NCBI GenBank assembly: GCA_032622095.1
Contig: CP136066.1
Location: 102,135,319 to 102,199,318, forward strand
Direction: 5' to 3'
Length of the DNA: 64,000 nt
Source of the DNA: Siphonodentalium dalli
Taxonomy: Eukaryota > Mollusca > Scaphopoda > Gadilida > Siphonodentaliidae
Shown: piece by piece, positions 24,201-34,032 of the stretch
Layout of the letters: each line of letters begins with the position of its first letter
Position numbering within the stretch: the stretch's first letter is position 1
Notes under the pieces: generated by a model
Database searches by the model: none
Seen by the model: only the letters and a program-made list of their open reading frames with translations
Told to the model about the DNA's origin: nothing
Made by a program: the position numbers and the translations under genes

Positions 24201-26612
24201 GGTAGCAGGAAGACAGCCCGATAGGGCTATGCTACCCACGACAATACACTGCTTTACTTTATTATGTATTAATGCCACTGTATCATTCGTGTGTATTGTA
24301 AATAAACTATCCTATCCTATCCTATCCTATCTGTAACCCAAAAAAGACGCATTGAAGTAATGAAAAATACAACTATGAACAAGGTGTTTGGGTCCCAAAC
24401 AAAAAACAGCCATATGCACGACATGGAACAGAAAAGAGCGTTCCGTGCTATTATATTCCTGATATGGTAGCAATAAAGAGCGTTTGTCTGACTTCGGGCG
24501 AAAAATTTAAAACGGCTGGATAATACAAACAACATCTTTTCCTAGAAAATAAACAAGTGTTTGCACTAATTAAAGATGCATTATCCGCATTAACACTCCC
24601 AAAATAACTATTTCTTTGGCTTCGGGGGTAAAAATATTTGATTCGAGTCGAGGAACCCACCCATCAAAGCTAAGAGTGATCAAATACCGATTTTTGAAAT
24701 TTGTTAATTAAATATATCTCTTCATTGTTTTTTCACACAGCCACTGTTTTTCCCCTCAAATTGCTCGGATTAGACAAACACCGTGAACTTGGACAATTTT
24801 AGAAAACATGATCATACTAAACATAATGGCACTAAACATAATGGCACTAAACATAATGGTACTTTTTCTCAACGCCATCATTTTGCAGTAATTCCAGCTT
24901 GTGTGATATGGAAGATAACTCTACTCGGAGTAAGGTCGTTGTCAGGGAATCTATGGAATAAAATGCTGTAGTGTTATTATATCGGATTGTTTGATTTATA
25001 CTTTAATTGAGATACATAGTTTACTTCATACAACAATAATTAAGATGAAAAAGGCAGGCGCCAAGTGTGGGTTTTTATATATTCGATCCCAAGTGCTTGT
25101 ATCACATGTGTTTGTACATCATGTCATGAATCTCCACTCAGCTAACCCCGTAGATATCATATATTCCACGAGTACAAAACCTGGGAACTTTTTGATGTTC
25201 TGACCCATTCTGACCGGGAACTTTATTATATTGAGCAAACAAGGAATATATTTCTGTTTTAATACGTGTTCCTCAATAATCTGCTTCACATTAGGCGGTG
25301 AGCCCAGCTCGAGATTGCATGCTTTTTTGTGAGCCGATATCGCAATAACGTTGAACTAGTTACCCAGGAGACATTCCATAATTGTAAGTGAAGTGAAGTA
25401 CATTATTAAGGAACAGGCAATAATTCAGAAATATATTCCCCGCGTTATTTTTCAACTTTATAAGGTTCAAAACTTCAAAAAGATCCCAGGTTTTGTACTG
25501 GTGGAATATGTCTCTATGGCCGTTATTCAGAGTAGAGATTCGTGGCATGATATAATGGGTTTGTACCAATATCAATATTAACAACAAATGTTAGACAAGG
25601 GGATAACTTAGCTGGGACCAACATGGTCTGGTCTGGCGTGTTAAGGGGGAGGTCAAGTGATCAATTTTGAATGGGGGTTTGCATGCAAATCTGCGGAGCA
25701 AAAGTTACAGAGTTGCACATACTTCTGAGTGTGGCTTGATGTGGTATTGGAAACAACTGGTATTTATCTAGCGGTATAGTTTTATATTTATATATAAATT
25801 GTTCAACGAAGACCATTCAAATATCGATCGACATGCCGGCCAAGTTCCATGTACATGTATAACTCAGTTACCCATAACCACGTTCCAATACAAGAATCTA
25901 CCGAACGCGAACTGCAAGTCACTATTGTGAAATCGAGCCACGAAATTAGTGACGTTGGCAGCTTGACGTTAACCGTTTTAACATGAACGTGTAGTTCGAA
26001 ACTTATACCTAATCACGGTGAGGCATCCCGTTGTTTCGAGTTGTTGGGTATCATTCAGAATGGCTGAGGCTATCGAAAGCGCGACCAGAAACGAGGAAAA
26101 CGGTACTAAACTATGATATGACATATTACATAGTATGTTGACAGCTACGAGCAGATGCTATACTATTTTTCAAACAAGCTGATACCTCATTTGTTTCCAA
26201 ACTCACAGTTGTTTGCTCTAATATTCTGACCAAAGTTGTCAGTCGAAGACTTCTCCTAGATGCAGGGAGTGGAGTGTTCCACGAACCTCCGATTGGCAAC
26301 TTAACAACTTTGGTCAGAATGTTATAGAGAACTACTGAGTATTTCGGAACAAATAAGATATCAACTTGTTTTTTAAATATACTAGCATATGCTTGTAACA
26401 GTCCAAATGCTGCGTTTTGTGTCAGTTCGTCATATATTATGTTTTTCTACGTTTGCGCTCGCCTCTTGAATGCGTGGTCCTCACCAACCTCGAAACCACG
26501 TGATTCCCCACCAATGGATTTGAAAATGTTGTTGCCATGGTTACTCATGCTATATCTCTTTTCAGAATTTGTCAGATTGCTGTTTGGTCGCCCACCATCT
26601 CCGAAGAAATAG
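9249..26612 (+). CDS. gene A: divergent calmodulin-like EF-hand protein (spliced span)
   Basis: Spliced plus-strand gene; visible coding exons are 9249-9279, 17318-17461, 19401-19646 and 26566-26612. Each exon has AG/GT borders and the phases agree (0, then 1, 1, 1). With a separate ATG-only first exon, as in classical calmodulin genes, the product is 156 aa. Loops EF1 (residues 21-32, DKNGDGQISSRE) and EF2 (57-68, DQDGSGTVEFDE) keep the acidic or polar ligands and Glu12. EF3 (95-106) has Gly3, Thr5 and Lys12, and EF4 (131-142) has Gly1, Ala5 and Gln12, so the C-lobe probably does not bind calcium. The tail after EF4 ends in a Pro/Lys-rich segment (RPPSPKK). Calmodulin relatives are cytosolic calcium sensors; the target here is unknown. 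The start codon exon was not found; the assembly of the other exons is well supported. Confidence 0.85.
9447..9609. repeat. 14-bp minisatellite
   Basis: About 11-12 head-to-tail copies of the 14-bp unit TATAGTTTGTATAT, some with ACAG for ATAG, lying 170 bp inside intron 2 of gene A. Confidence 0.92.
9632..10153. mobile_element. ~520-bp MITE with palindromic GCTTAAGC arrays
   Basis: Imperfect terminal inverted repeats (ACTATGGGAGGC at left, GCCTCCCATATATAGT at right, both followed inward by a CTTTxAATAATT block). Two arrays (9662-9835 and 9965-10122) repeat an ~18-bp unit centred on the palindrome GCTTAAGC and surrounded by AATAATT/AATTATT. The two arrays face each other across an unrelated 120-bp core. 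Confidence 0.7.
11054..11215. repeat. (ATT)n microsatellites
   Basis: Two separate ATT/TTA runs, at about 11060-11080 and 11184-11206. Confidence 0.7.
11326..11416. repeat. hairpin repeat
   Basis: Inverted arms GGAATTACTAAAATACCAAT and TATTGGTATTTAGTAATT, flanked by matching CACAGACCCCTG and CAGGGGCCTGTG, form a ~90-bp hairpin. Confidence 0.65.
12411..14212. other. gene A intron sequence apart from the MITE at 13204
   Basis: AT-rich sequence with no exon-like block. The open frame at 13607-13882 shows no domain or splice context. Confidence 0.45.
13204..13487. repeat. TTAAAGGCACG-ended MITE (short variant)
   Basis: Begins TTAAAGGCACGAGTGACC and ends CCGTGCCTTTAA, the same style of ends as the 502-bp elements at 21929 and 37214. 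The interior differs. Confidence 0.5.
14213..14620 (+). repeat. direct duplication, left copy
   Basis: Starts TATGATCCGACCCTTATTCC and runs in step with 17664-18095 for about 400 bp with indels, ending in CCCCAGTTTATAGCGAAATT. The two copies lie on either side of exon 17318-17461. Confidence 0.75.
14579..14700. repeat. 122-bp palindrome
   Basis: Arms of about 30 nt, CCCCAGTTTATAGCGAAATT at left and AATTTCGCTATAAACTTGGG at right. It overlaps the end of the direct duplication. The right copy (18055-18095) carries only one arm. Confidence 0.75.
15463..15845. mobile_element. piggyBac-type MITE, copy 1 (TTAA flanks)
   Basis: TTAA flanks a 375-bp element that starts CCCTTTACCCAACA and ends TGTTGGGTAAAGGG. 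A TTAA target and CCC/GGG ends are typical of piggyBac transposons. Inside are two ~65-bp hairpins (about 15493-15558 and 15625-15695), each with arms containing CCAATGCATTCTCTTATATA and its complement, facing each other as an inverted pair. No transposase. Confidence 0.85.
15966..16303. repeat. ~335-bp long-palindrome MITE, copy 1
   Basis: Ends read AAAGGGGTACTGTACACTAA and, at right, AGTGTACAGT followed by a diverged end. The arms extend inward over more than 100 bp (AAATGAATGAATTTGAG against CAAATTCATTCATTT). A second copy lies at 20422-20757. Confidence 0.8.
16622..16780 (+). repeat. ~160-bp direct repeat (pair with 21528-21692)
   Basis: Both copies contain AATCGTGATAAAGCTACT, ACATGTATGGCCAT and AATGAGGATGAGCTCTCAGC in the same order and spacing. 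Confidence 0.75.
17318..17461 (+). CDS. gene A exon 3 (144 nt, EF-hand 1)
   Basis: TTTTTTCAG acceptor, 144 nt, then donor GTATAT. It encodes EYKDAF, the first EF-hand loop and helix up to ADQDG, where EF2 begins. The length and the break inside the EF2 loop glycine codon equal those of classical calmodulin exon 3. All five side-chain ligand positions of EF1 are conserved. Confidence 0.93.
17664..18095 (+). repeat. direct duplication, right copy
   Basis: Starts CATGATCCGACCCTTATTCC and matches 14213-14620 with scattered substitutions and indels. Confidence 0.75.
18096..19400 (+). other. gene A intron 3, no feature recognised
   Basis: Contains a 134-codon open frame at 18648-19052 without a recognisable domain. 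It lies wholly between two supported exons and is best read as chance in intronic DNA. Confidence 0.5.
19401..19646 (+). CDS. gene A exon 4/5 fused (246 nt, EF-hands 2-4)
   Basis: ATATAG acceptor, 246 nt, donor GTGAGT. It encodes the remainder of EF2, the central linker, EF3 and most of EF4. RVFDK, the LRHIMQNMGE segment and EVDEMFRDAG align closely with the calmodulin C-lobe. Classical calmodulin genes split this stretch into 107 and 136 nt; here it is uninterrupted, one codon longer in the central linker. EF3 and EF4 have lost key ligands, including the position-12 Glu in both. Confidence 0.93.
20422..20757. repeat. ~335-bp long-palindrome MITE, copy 2
   Basis: Begins AAAGGGGATACTTTACAC and ends GTGTACAGTACCCCTTTAA. 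The arms are reverse complements over most of the element and match 15966-16303 throughout. Confidence 0.85.
21181..21331. repeat. 151-bp near-perfect hairpin
   Basis: Left arm from AAGGATTAACTGTCATGTGG, right arm to CCACATGACAGTTAATCCTT. Pairing continues to a 6-nt loop at ACCATTCGGGT, with one small interruption near ATCTCC. Confidence 0.9.
21404..21823 (+). repeat. tandem duplication ~308 bp apart
   Basis: The block GCCATGACCTGAATAA through CCTTGATTGTGTG (21413-21520) recurs at 21718-21823. Between them lies the 21528-21692 repeat. Confidence 0.8.
21929..22430. mobile_element. 502-bp TTAAAGG-ended MITE, copy 1
   Basis: Starts TTAAAGGTACGGTTGGCCTT and ends AAGGCCTCACGTGCCTTTAA (imperfect TIRs). 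The copy at 37214-37715 is also 502 bp, inverted, and clearly homologous across the full length. It contains two AATAAAGAGCG-type words. No coding capacity. Confidence 0.85.
23570..23760. repeat. dispersed MITE family fragment
   Basis: Shares words such as AACCCTTTCTATACTAAA, TGAGTAGTT, CTGTCGTC and ACATCCCTC with 22440-22620, 32820-33000 and others. No complete boundaries visible. Confidence 0.4.
24175..24333 (+). mobile_element. LINE-like 3' end with (CTATC)n tail
   Basis: A ~120-bp 3'-UTR-like segment ending in TGTAAATAAA, followed by about five copies of CTATC. Short tandem tails of this kind terminate many CR1/L2-type LINEs. No RT is left. Confidence 0.4.
24570..24710. repeat. dispersed ~300-bp repeat, copy 2 (truncated)
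   Basis: Has TAAAGATGCATTATCCGC, GATTCGAGTCGAGGAACCCA and GATTTTTGAAATTTG in the same order as the copies at 8480, 51920 and 53270. Confidence 0.6.
24816..24860 (+). repeat. 15-bp tandem repeat, 3 copies
   Basis: Three copies of ACTAAACATAATGGC (the last with T for C). Confidence 0.85.
25095..25590. repeat. ~500-bp inverted repeat
   Basis: The left arm (about 25120-25300) contains GTACAAAACCTGGGAACTTT and AGGAATATATTTCTG. The right arm (25380-25570) contains their complements, AGATCCCAGGTTTTGTAC and CAGAAATATATTCC. Confidence 0.7.
26172..26372. repeat. ~200-bp palindromic MITE
   Basis: The arms include AAACAAGCTGATACC against GATATCAACTTGTTT and ATTCTGACCAAAGTTGT against ACAACTTTGGTCAGAAT. 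It ends about 190 bp before the last gene A exon. Confidence 0.75.
26566..26612 (+). CDS. gene A terminal coding exon
   Basis: A TATCTCTTTTCAG acceptor is followed by two bases that complete a Gln codon, then FVRLLFGRPPSPKK and TAG. Calmodulin's last exon is entered in the same phase and reads EFVQMM, so QFVRLL aligns directly. The Pro/Lys tail is longer than calmodulin's. Found by splice phase and motif, not by homology search. Confidence 0.78.
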
Positions 26613-27393
26613 CATTATGCCGTATTGGGCTACACGGAATATGTTCCGTTGCTGAAACCGACGGCGTGACTTGTGCACAGTTCGACAATCCGATGTCTTC
26701 GCTGTATTCAATCGGACGTGTGGAACTAAGTCATTCTCTGCGGAGATCACAATGCATGTCACACTTTACTTTGAGACAACTACGACCATTCAAATGTCAA
26801 GAGGCATCCACTTCGAATCGGCAATATCGCACACCTGGTTAAGTTGTCTTGTTTATTTTATATTATGCTGGTTGGTCCTGCTGAATTACCATGATGCTGG
26901 TGGGACAAAGTGACGCTGTTGAAAATGTGTACTGTTATTTCTTTCTTAAGTTGACATTTTCGTGGCCTTAGGCTATAATATGAACAAATGGATAAAACCC
27001 CATGATATGTATAAAACATTTAAAAAAAAAGCACCCATGATTATAATATTTTTTTAAGTATTATGTCCATAAACGTTTTGTGTAAACAGTAGTTATTCCA
27101 TATTAGTAATTATTTGCATATTACAAAACAAGTATTAACACTGATTAAATGAAAGGGATTCGACAAAAAGTTTTAAGTGTATGGCTCAAATTAGCATGAC
27201 CAATCAGCACATAGCAAATTAGCAGGACCACTGAACCAGGGGTGTATATATATGACTTATTACATCTTGCAATGTTCTCTCAATATCAGTGCCTGAAATA
27301 TGTGTTGTAACCTTTGTTTTAGCCAATTGAGTGCGCCAGTACACTTATATTCAATGAAAATATCATTCATATTCGTACTCCTGTTTAGTACAC

Positions 27394-27399
27394 AATAAA
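27394..27399 (+). terminator. possible gene A polyadenylation signal
   Basis: The first AATAAA I find after the gene A stop, about 780 nt downstream. Position only; no transcript evidence. Confidence 0.25.
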
Positions 27400-27581
27400 A
27401 GGGTAAATCCACTATATATACATAAATTTTCTGATCCATTGTGCATGATTACTAAATATCGAGGAGCAAACTGTAAAGTAAATGTAGTTCGGTCCCATCA
27501 GAAGACTGCCGCCACGTGCAAATGTCTATTTTTGAAATAAGGAAATGCATAACATAACATGTTTACAAGACTTCGTATTAT

Positions 27582-28075
27582 GTGGAAATAGAGAAAGGTA
27601 GACATAAACAACCGAAAACTCCAGTTAAAACAGATTGTGTACAATGTGCGATCAGGCACGCGTTGAAATTGAATATCATTTTGTTATCGAGTGTAGTGCA
27701 TACTCTGATCTCAGGGCAAGACTATTTCGAGATATTCAAGAAAATAAGAGTGAATTTTCAAAAATGAGCGATAGTGAAAACTTTCAAACGATTATGAGAA
27801 ATGATGACGCAAAGATTATAAATATCGTATGCAAAATGGTCCGGTTGTTCTTTCTCGGAAGGGGGGTCTTTGAAAGTTTAGTATATTATTGTGATAAACC
27901 TGATAATTTATTGGTGGTCGTTGAATGACGAAGCATTGCGTCAAACAGTTATATTGAACACAATTTATGTTCATTTGTATTTACATGTTTTAAGTTTTAA
28001 CTCATTTTGTAACTTGCAACTGCCTATATATCTGGTGTATTGCAATAAATATTCTATTCTATTCTAACAATGACT
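27582..28075 (+). pseudogene. LINE reverse-transcriptase C-terminus, broken 3' fragment
   Basis: The frame at 27635-27928 reads CTMCDQARVEIEYHFVIEC then AYSDLRARLF. The C-x2-C ... E-x-E-x-HF-x3-C zinc-knuckle-like motif and LRxxLF are typical of the extreme C-terminus of CR1/Jockey-type LINE polyproteins. The upstream part (GRHKQPKTPVKT) is in another frame, so a frameshift lies near 27630. The 3' end is AATAAATATTCTATTCTATTCT-like, the usual short tandem tail. A 5'-truncated dead copy between genes A and B. Confidence 0.7.
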
Positions 28076-28262
28076 GTCTCTACGTGTCACATTTGTCGTT
28101 TCTAATCACGTTTTCTTGTGTAACTGTGACAAATCTAGTTGATTCGAACTTACTCAACATAAATACACCAAAGAGAACATTTCCAGAAATTTAACTTCTT
28201 CAGGGGGTTTAGCGAAAGGGATACCATGCAAACTCGTTTCATGTTTTCATTTACGTCTGGCT

Positions 28263-28370
28263 AATCGGTGTACTAACCGGTCTAATATAATCGGTGTAAT
28301 AACCGGTGTACTAATAGGCGTACTATAATCGGTGCATTAATCTATGTACAAATCGGTGTAAACTAGTAGT
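28263..28370. repeat. short degenerate tandem repeat
   Basis: Repeats of AATCGGTGTA/ACCGGTGTACTA with a period near 12-24 bp. Confidence 0.65.
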
Positions 28371-28740
28371 TCTCGGGACTATTTTGCACTACTATATCGG
28401 ACGATGTCCGACTGATTTGATCTGATTCGGCCAATTTCCAACTGAATATGGACAGTTTATTTTCTCAGAATGATGTAAAATTAATTTTAAGCGACAAAAG
28501 TCTTTAATAATTAAATATGGATAAAACTTGCATTATGTGTGTTATATACGGCAGTGGTCGGACCAGCGTATGGCGAGGGACAGAATTATGCCTTGCAGTT
28601 TGATCGAACAGCAGATGAGGTTGTGGTTGATGCTTCGTTGCTTCGTGACTAAACTGTTGAACAGCACATCCACTTTGACAGAAAATTGTTGTTTCTCAAG
28701 TTACGATCGTGATGTACCGTCTATGACGTATTATTGTTGA

Positions 28741-29090
28741 AGGAATTTCAGCTGACATGCCGTCTTCTACGAGATATTCTCAAAACAACACTTTTTGCTT
28801 TAACTTTTTGCTTTTGCTTAAGTTTTCAATTCTTATTCCTTTATTATTAATCAGATATCACATTTTTGCCCAGAACGGCCTGTTATCGAACTATGTCAAT
28901 ATCGCTTCCATTTGCACTTAAACCGAGCCATATCGTTTTGCGACATCACCAATCCTAGTAATATCGTTTTACGACATCACCAAGTAACTGCATTGCTAAA
29001 TAATATACATATATCGATTTTTGTGACGTCACTCATTTGAAAGAGTTGTCGAACTTAAACTGTTACTAGGTGGCGATCTAATTAATAAAC
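28741..29090. other. AT-rich intergenic, nothing recognised
   Basis: Only a local duplication of ATATCGTTTTGCGACATCACC (28933 and 28961) stands out. Confidence 0.5.
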
Positions 29091-29091
29091 A

Positions 29092-29237
29092 GGGTATTAC
29101 TTGGTTGGTTTGATATTATAGGCCTGATGTCAGCCCTTTATAACCTCATATCAGACTTCGACATTCGGTTTCAGGCTGATATGAGGTTACCTCGGGCTGA
29201 TATCGGGCCTAATATCAAACCAACCAAGTAATAAATA
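29092..29237. repeat. 146-bp hairpin MITE
   Basis: The arms GGTATTACTTGGTTGGTTTG and CAAACCAACCAAGTAATA bracket a second inner pair (CCTCATATCAG/CTGATATGAGG). Confidence 0.85.
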
Positions 29238-31103
29238 TCCTCTAAGTATTACTCACAAAATACTTATTCATATCTAAACTTTTCAGAAGAAATTCCATAC
29301 GATTTGTTTATGAGAAGAATGCATAATTATAACTATGAAATAATTAATTTTTGACTGAGTTTGTTGGGAACAAACAAAACATAAGCCTGGTAGCTGTATT
29401 TCAACTCTGTGAATAGAACACATTTGCAGTTATGCCAGACCTGTTGTGTCCACGGTATATTACGTCATCAACGAGACCAGCTACTAGCTGTCGGACAGAA
29501 TAAAACTTCTTTTCGGTTGTGCCTACTGTATTGTATTATTACTACTGCGTGTCTATGAAGTATTCTTTTGTGAATTGTTCTCATTTGTTCAAATGACTCT
29601 TGGTCGCTTGTGCCGTATCTTGATCAAATGTTCATTTTTTGCATCTTTATGTGTATGTTTCTCATTATGTCATCGTTATGTCATTGCAAACCACTCGCGC
29701 CTTACTCAACATTTGTATTATATCAAAATGGATATCGATTTTTTTTTGATTTTTTCAATCACATATTCTGCTGTATAGATCGATCTTCGTGTTCGACCCA
29801 ATTAATAAGTTACCACCTTCTCAAAGGGACGATGCTGTGTTTTGGGAATTCTTACCAGTTCAATATTATATCTATGGGCGCTAAAAGATGACGTTACCAG
29901 GCGGTGTGTATTCTCAGCACGCATATATAAATGTGACTGTTAAACAAGTCAAATTGTGGAAATGTATTCATATTTCTCAAAAAATTTACAAGAACGGAAA
30001 GACAATGGACAATGTGATTCTGTCTAAATTTTCCATGGTAGTCAACGGATATATTATACATTTGGTAGTCTGGAGTCACACCGCACAAAAAAACCGGCGT
30101 GTAGCTGCTGGCAACGGCGTTTATCACAATGAGAACGGCGTTTATAAATTGTGTAGGGTAACCGTATAAAATGGTTATAATTATCTTGACAGTGAGAAGC
30201 ATGTTACTATTTAAAGATGGATTATCTCTTCCTAAATAAGTATTATATAGTTTCTGGGGTATAAGATATTAAAATTGAGTCGAAAGCGCCTGTTCAGAAC
30301 GCTATCTATGTTGATTTTATACCGATATTTTCTTATATAATGCGATAATCAATTGGGGCATATTTTCATAACTATTTTGGAACAGACCGTGATGAGACGT
30401 TTTGGCGATCTCATGCAGTGAGAGATATAGTTCTCCCGCTTGCTACGCTCTGCGGACCGTAAAATGTCGCAAATATGTATTATACCAGAACATTTTAAAT
30501 AAAAACAATGTTAATTGGTAGAAGCGTTTCCGGACAGGGGTCTTCGGTTCATATGTATTATGTTATGCCCAGGAAAATATATGCAACTTGCTATAGGAAG
30601 AGATAGACCATCTTTAAAATCATGCATCAAGTAAATAGATAATAGCCGGAGAAATATGCAGTATAACACAAATATTTACATTCATGGTATACCCAAAACA
30701 TATAGCAGAATGTGCAATGAGAACTTGAGAATCATCATTAAATTAGCTACGGCTTTGTACATTGTAACTGCATACTGCACTCCGAGTTATCCAGCGATAC
30801 AGTTCAGCATAATTTTGATAAAACAAGATCCTCGTAATATTCATATGAAATGGGGAGCCAATACTTTTTTTTTTAATTTATCAAATTATGAACTGTTCTA
30901 AGTTGGTTATATATAGATAAATACGCTGATAAACGCCAGTGTCGCTACAATAAATGCCGTTGCTAAGAAAAAACACGCAGTTGACAGTAGATACGCGGCA
31001 TGGTTGCGCGGTTGAGTGGATTTATTTATACTCACACGGATGTATAGTATTCAATTGTTGTGTTATATCACCGTTCGACCTTATAAACGTCGAGAACAAT
31101 TCT
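29238..31103. other. intergenic, no gene supported
   Basis: Several open frames near 90-100 codons occur on both strands (for example 29894-30202 minus and 29888-30169 plus, overlapping). None has a recognisable domain, and the opposite-strand overlap argues for chance. Confidence 0.5.
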
Positions 31104-31193
31104 ACAGTAATGCTCTAAATAATCGACTCCTTAACCACAACATAATTATGGGTAACTTTTCAGGATTTAGTCGGAAATATGGCGTGTTGCCAT
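31104..31193 (+). repeat. single-arm copy of the 39394-39565 palindrome
   Basis: ACAGTAAT through GGATTTAGTCGGAAATATGG matches one arm of the palindrome at 39.4 kb with a few substitutions; there is no opposing arm here. Confidence 0.75.
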
Positions 31194-31767
31194 TCAACGG
31201 AAAGCTCTCAATGAGACTGTATATAATGATTACTTCTGGCAAGAGTGGACTTCAATTTATGTGACTCATTTCTAATTGTTGTTTCCATGATGCATGTTAC
31301 ATATTATGATACACATTACTCAGATTACAGAGCATTGTTGCGACCTTTCATGAAAGACTTTTATGACTGAATTTTATCAAGCAACTTCGTTGAATTTCGC
31401 CTATGTATGCACTCAAACAATTCATAAACCGCTCATATATGTGTAAAGAGTCTTGTTTTTTTATCGCTGATTATTTTGTTCCAATAAAATATCTACTAAA
31501 CATTTGTATTTCATCAAGGATGCCCCCTGTCAGATTTGACACCAAATCATTCAAATTTTCGTAAACCAACGTTTCATTTACCACTGTTAAAGAGCCACTT
31601 AATTTTCGAACCCCCAGATCACATATATAAAATATATGCCATATTATATATCATTTGATAGAGGAAGCTCCAGTAGATTGTATTATCAACTTATCCGGTG
31701 TAATAAATTGTGAACATGTTATTTTTGTTGAGTTACTGACGTGTTTTTTTCCATCTGGATTGTAGTT

Positions 31768-31850
31768 CATATTGTATTATTTTCAATGGAGGGGGAATAA
31801 CACTAAATCTTAAAGATAGAGTTATTCCCCTTCTATTGAAAATACATTTT
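31768..31850. repeat. hairpin repeat
   Basis: Arms GTATTATTTTCAATGGAGGG with GGAATAAC, and GTTATTCC with TTCTATTGAAAATAC. Confidence 0.75.
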
Positions 31851-32035
31851 TAGTTTGAATTCTATTGCATTCTGGGATCCAAAACGGGGGTTATCTTTCT
31901 ATGATTTCAGCTGTTTCTATTTCTCTATATGGGCATCTCCTGAGACACAGACGTTCAAATGGTAATGAATTATAGTATTTTTAATCATACTTTATGGCAT
32001 AGATTGTTATTAAAACCGTATATCAAGTCATTATG

Positions 32036-32468
32036 GAGCTCCGTGGTCCAGTGGTTAGCGCGTTGGGCTTGTCTTCGCTGTCAACACAGCGAGGCGAGTT
32101 CGCGGCTGGCTGGTGGTCTGTTATGAGTTTCCACACAGCAGTGGCTTGGCCGACTTGAGCGATGTGCAATTGTTGGATTGTACACTGTTTGAATCTCGCG
32201 CCAAGTTGTGACCCTTGAGCAAGGTCGCTCGTACTGTGTCTGCTTTGCACCACCCATGCATTACAAGGGTACCTGATAATGAGCAGTGAAAGATCTTGTC
32301 AGTATGCTAGCCATATGGTATCCTCGCATACTCCCGGCTGTACCTCCCCCTGTCCCCGGGGAGCAGTAGATGGTTACTGAATGTTCAGGCTCATCAGGGT
32401 AATAATTGTAAAACTTTGAGCGCTTTGGGCCTCATGGGAAAGGCGCTTTACAAATGCTATACATTACT
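32036..32468 (+). mobile_element. tRNA-derived SINE
   Basis: The 5' head has a box A-like TGGTCCAGTGG at about 32045 and a box B-like GAGTTCGCGGC near 32097, the layout of a pol III promoter in a tRNA-like region. The 3' end carries TTTGAGCGCTTTGGGCCTCA, then GGCGCTTTACAAATGC and an ATTACTATTATG tail, a form common in V/Deu-type SINEs. ATTATG flanks both sides (32030-32035 and 32469-32474), a possible short target duplication. Non-coding. Confidence 0.8.
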
Positions 32469-32629
32469 ATTATGAAAAAAATAAGTGGGCCTTTAAAACG
32501 ACTTGTTTAACCCTGTCTTTATTAAATGGGTTCTCCAATTCCGATATGAAAGTACACATATTTTTGGAGGGGTGATCAGAAAAATATAGCAGACGATAGA
32601 CAGACGAAAAGATAATGCAAGTGCAGAAG

Positions 32630-33000
32630 GATTGTTATTAGTTTGTGGCAATTGTTGAGATAATAAGTTCAACTGGACGTTTGTTGAACTTATTATGTGA
32701 ACTAAGGGAACTACTCGTAAATGAATATTGAGTAAAGAAAGCGTAAAATATTGAGTGTTCCAAAGCTCCATTTACAACAACGATATGCACATTCTAATTT
32801 AACATCATTTTGACTTTTTCCATTGAATATATTGACCTTTTCTTTGCTAAATACTCACTAACGATCAGTTGACTACGGAAATGTTCAGATAATTAGTTCA
32901 ATAAACGACCATCAACTTATTATCTAAACATTTCCGATTATTCTACAGTTGTATTTTCATTTCGTCTAGCTGTCGTCTGCTATTATATCCCAGAATTATA
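32630..33000. repeat. dispersed hairpin MITE family copies
   Basis: Contains GATAATAAGTTCAACTGGAC against GTTGAACTTATTATGTGAAC, and again TCAGATAATTAGTTCAATAA against CATCAACTTATTATCTAAAC. The same hairpin is at 41280-41345 and 51822-51880. Confidence 0.6.
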
Positions 33001-33504
33001 GTCACGAATGAGAATTTTTTTGGTATTCTCTCAAAAACACTAGATGTTATTTTTATTACGTTTTCAAAGAAACTCACAATTAACAGCAATACGTTTTCTC
33101 ATAATCACCTTCAATTTATTCACCATATCCAACAGCTTGTTTGTTTACTCAGTCAGTCTTCATTCACTGCTCACCGCAGTCAAAATATAGTTCCAATATT
33201 AATAAATTGATTCCCCCCATAAGTATGCCGAATTTCAACGGGCATTGGTACAAGTAATTATACGAAAACCGGTCGCTCGAACACGGGGTACTATGAAAGC
33301 GACAAATTATATATTCCCTTATACTTATATATATACATCGATATCTATCTAAATGCAACTTTTTTCAATTATCCATTGGTGAGCGTATATAATAAAATAC
33401 AAAACAAAATCCTTAAAATAGAACCGGAACCCTGAGTACATCTTTAATTGTAATCAACGTAATGCGTAACAGACCGGCACCACGAATACTTTATCCAAAC
33501 CAAT

Positions 33505-33550
33505 ATGACGATGATACAAATCACATTTGCACTCTTGTTATTTTTCGCTG
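33505..33550 (+). CDS. possible signal-peptide exon of an unidentified secreted protein
   Basis: ATG followed by a strongly hydrophobic 15-residue segment (MTMIQITFALLLFFA), then G and a donor-like GTAAGG in phase 1. An initial exon coding only a signal peptide and ending in phase 1 is a common layout for secreted animal proteins. The frame also stays open to 33801 without splicing (98 codons). No downstream exon was identified, so this may be chance. Confidence 0.22.
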
Positions 33551-34032
33551 GTAAGGTAATTATAACGCGTTTTGTCATTGATGACATGGTGGTTGTTGGA
33601 TGCACCATCAAAATTAAATACACGATCAAACTGCCTCGTTTTTTAAATTATTATATCGGCGTCAAAACCTCACATGGATCGGCTGATATATTCGAAGTCA
33701 TTATTTTCTGCTATAAAACAAAATCGGATGGGGCATATGTAATAACCCGATTGGGTGCAAAAGATATAAGGTCTCTTGAGTTTATAAATGTGGTAGAATA
33801 AATTGACTAATAACCCCATGGAGTTACCAAGAACCCCAAATAAAAAGGTCAGGCCCTGTTTTTTTTTACACCATTGTCTGTATATATGACGCCAAGTTCA
33901 TATATTAAATAGTGTGAACCATCAGTCAAATGAAAGTGACAACGGTAGAACCTTATCTCGGTGTTGTCGGTGCATGCTACCCTTTGTTGAACTATTCCCG
34001 TTAATCGAATACAAGAAAAAGAAGCCTCAATA

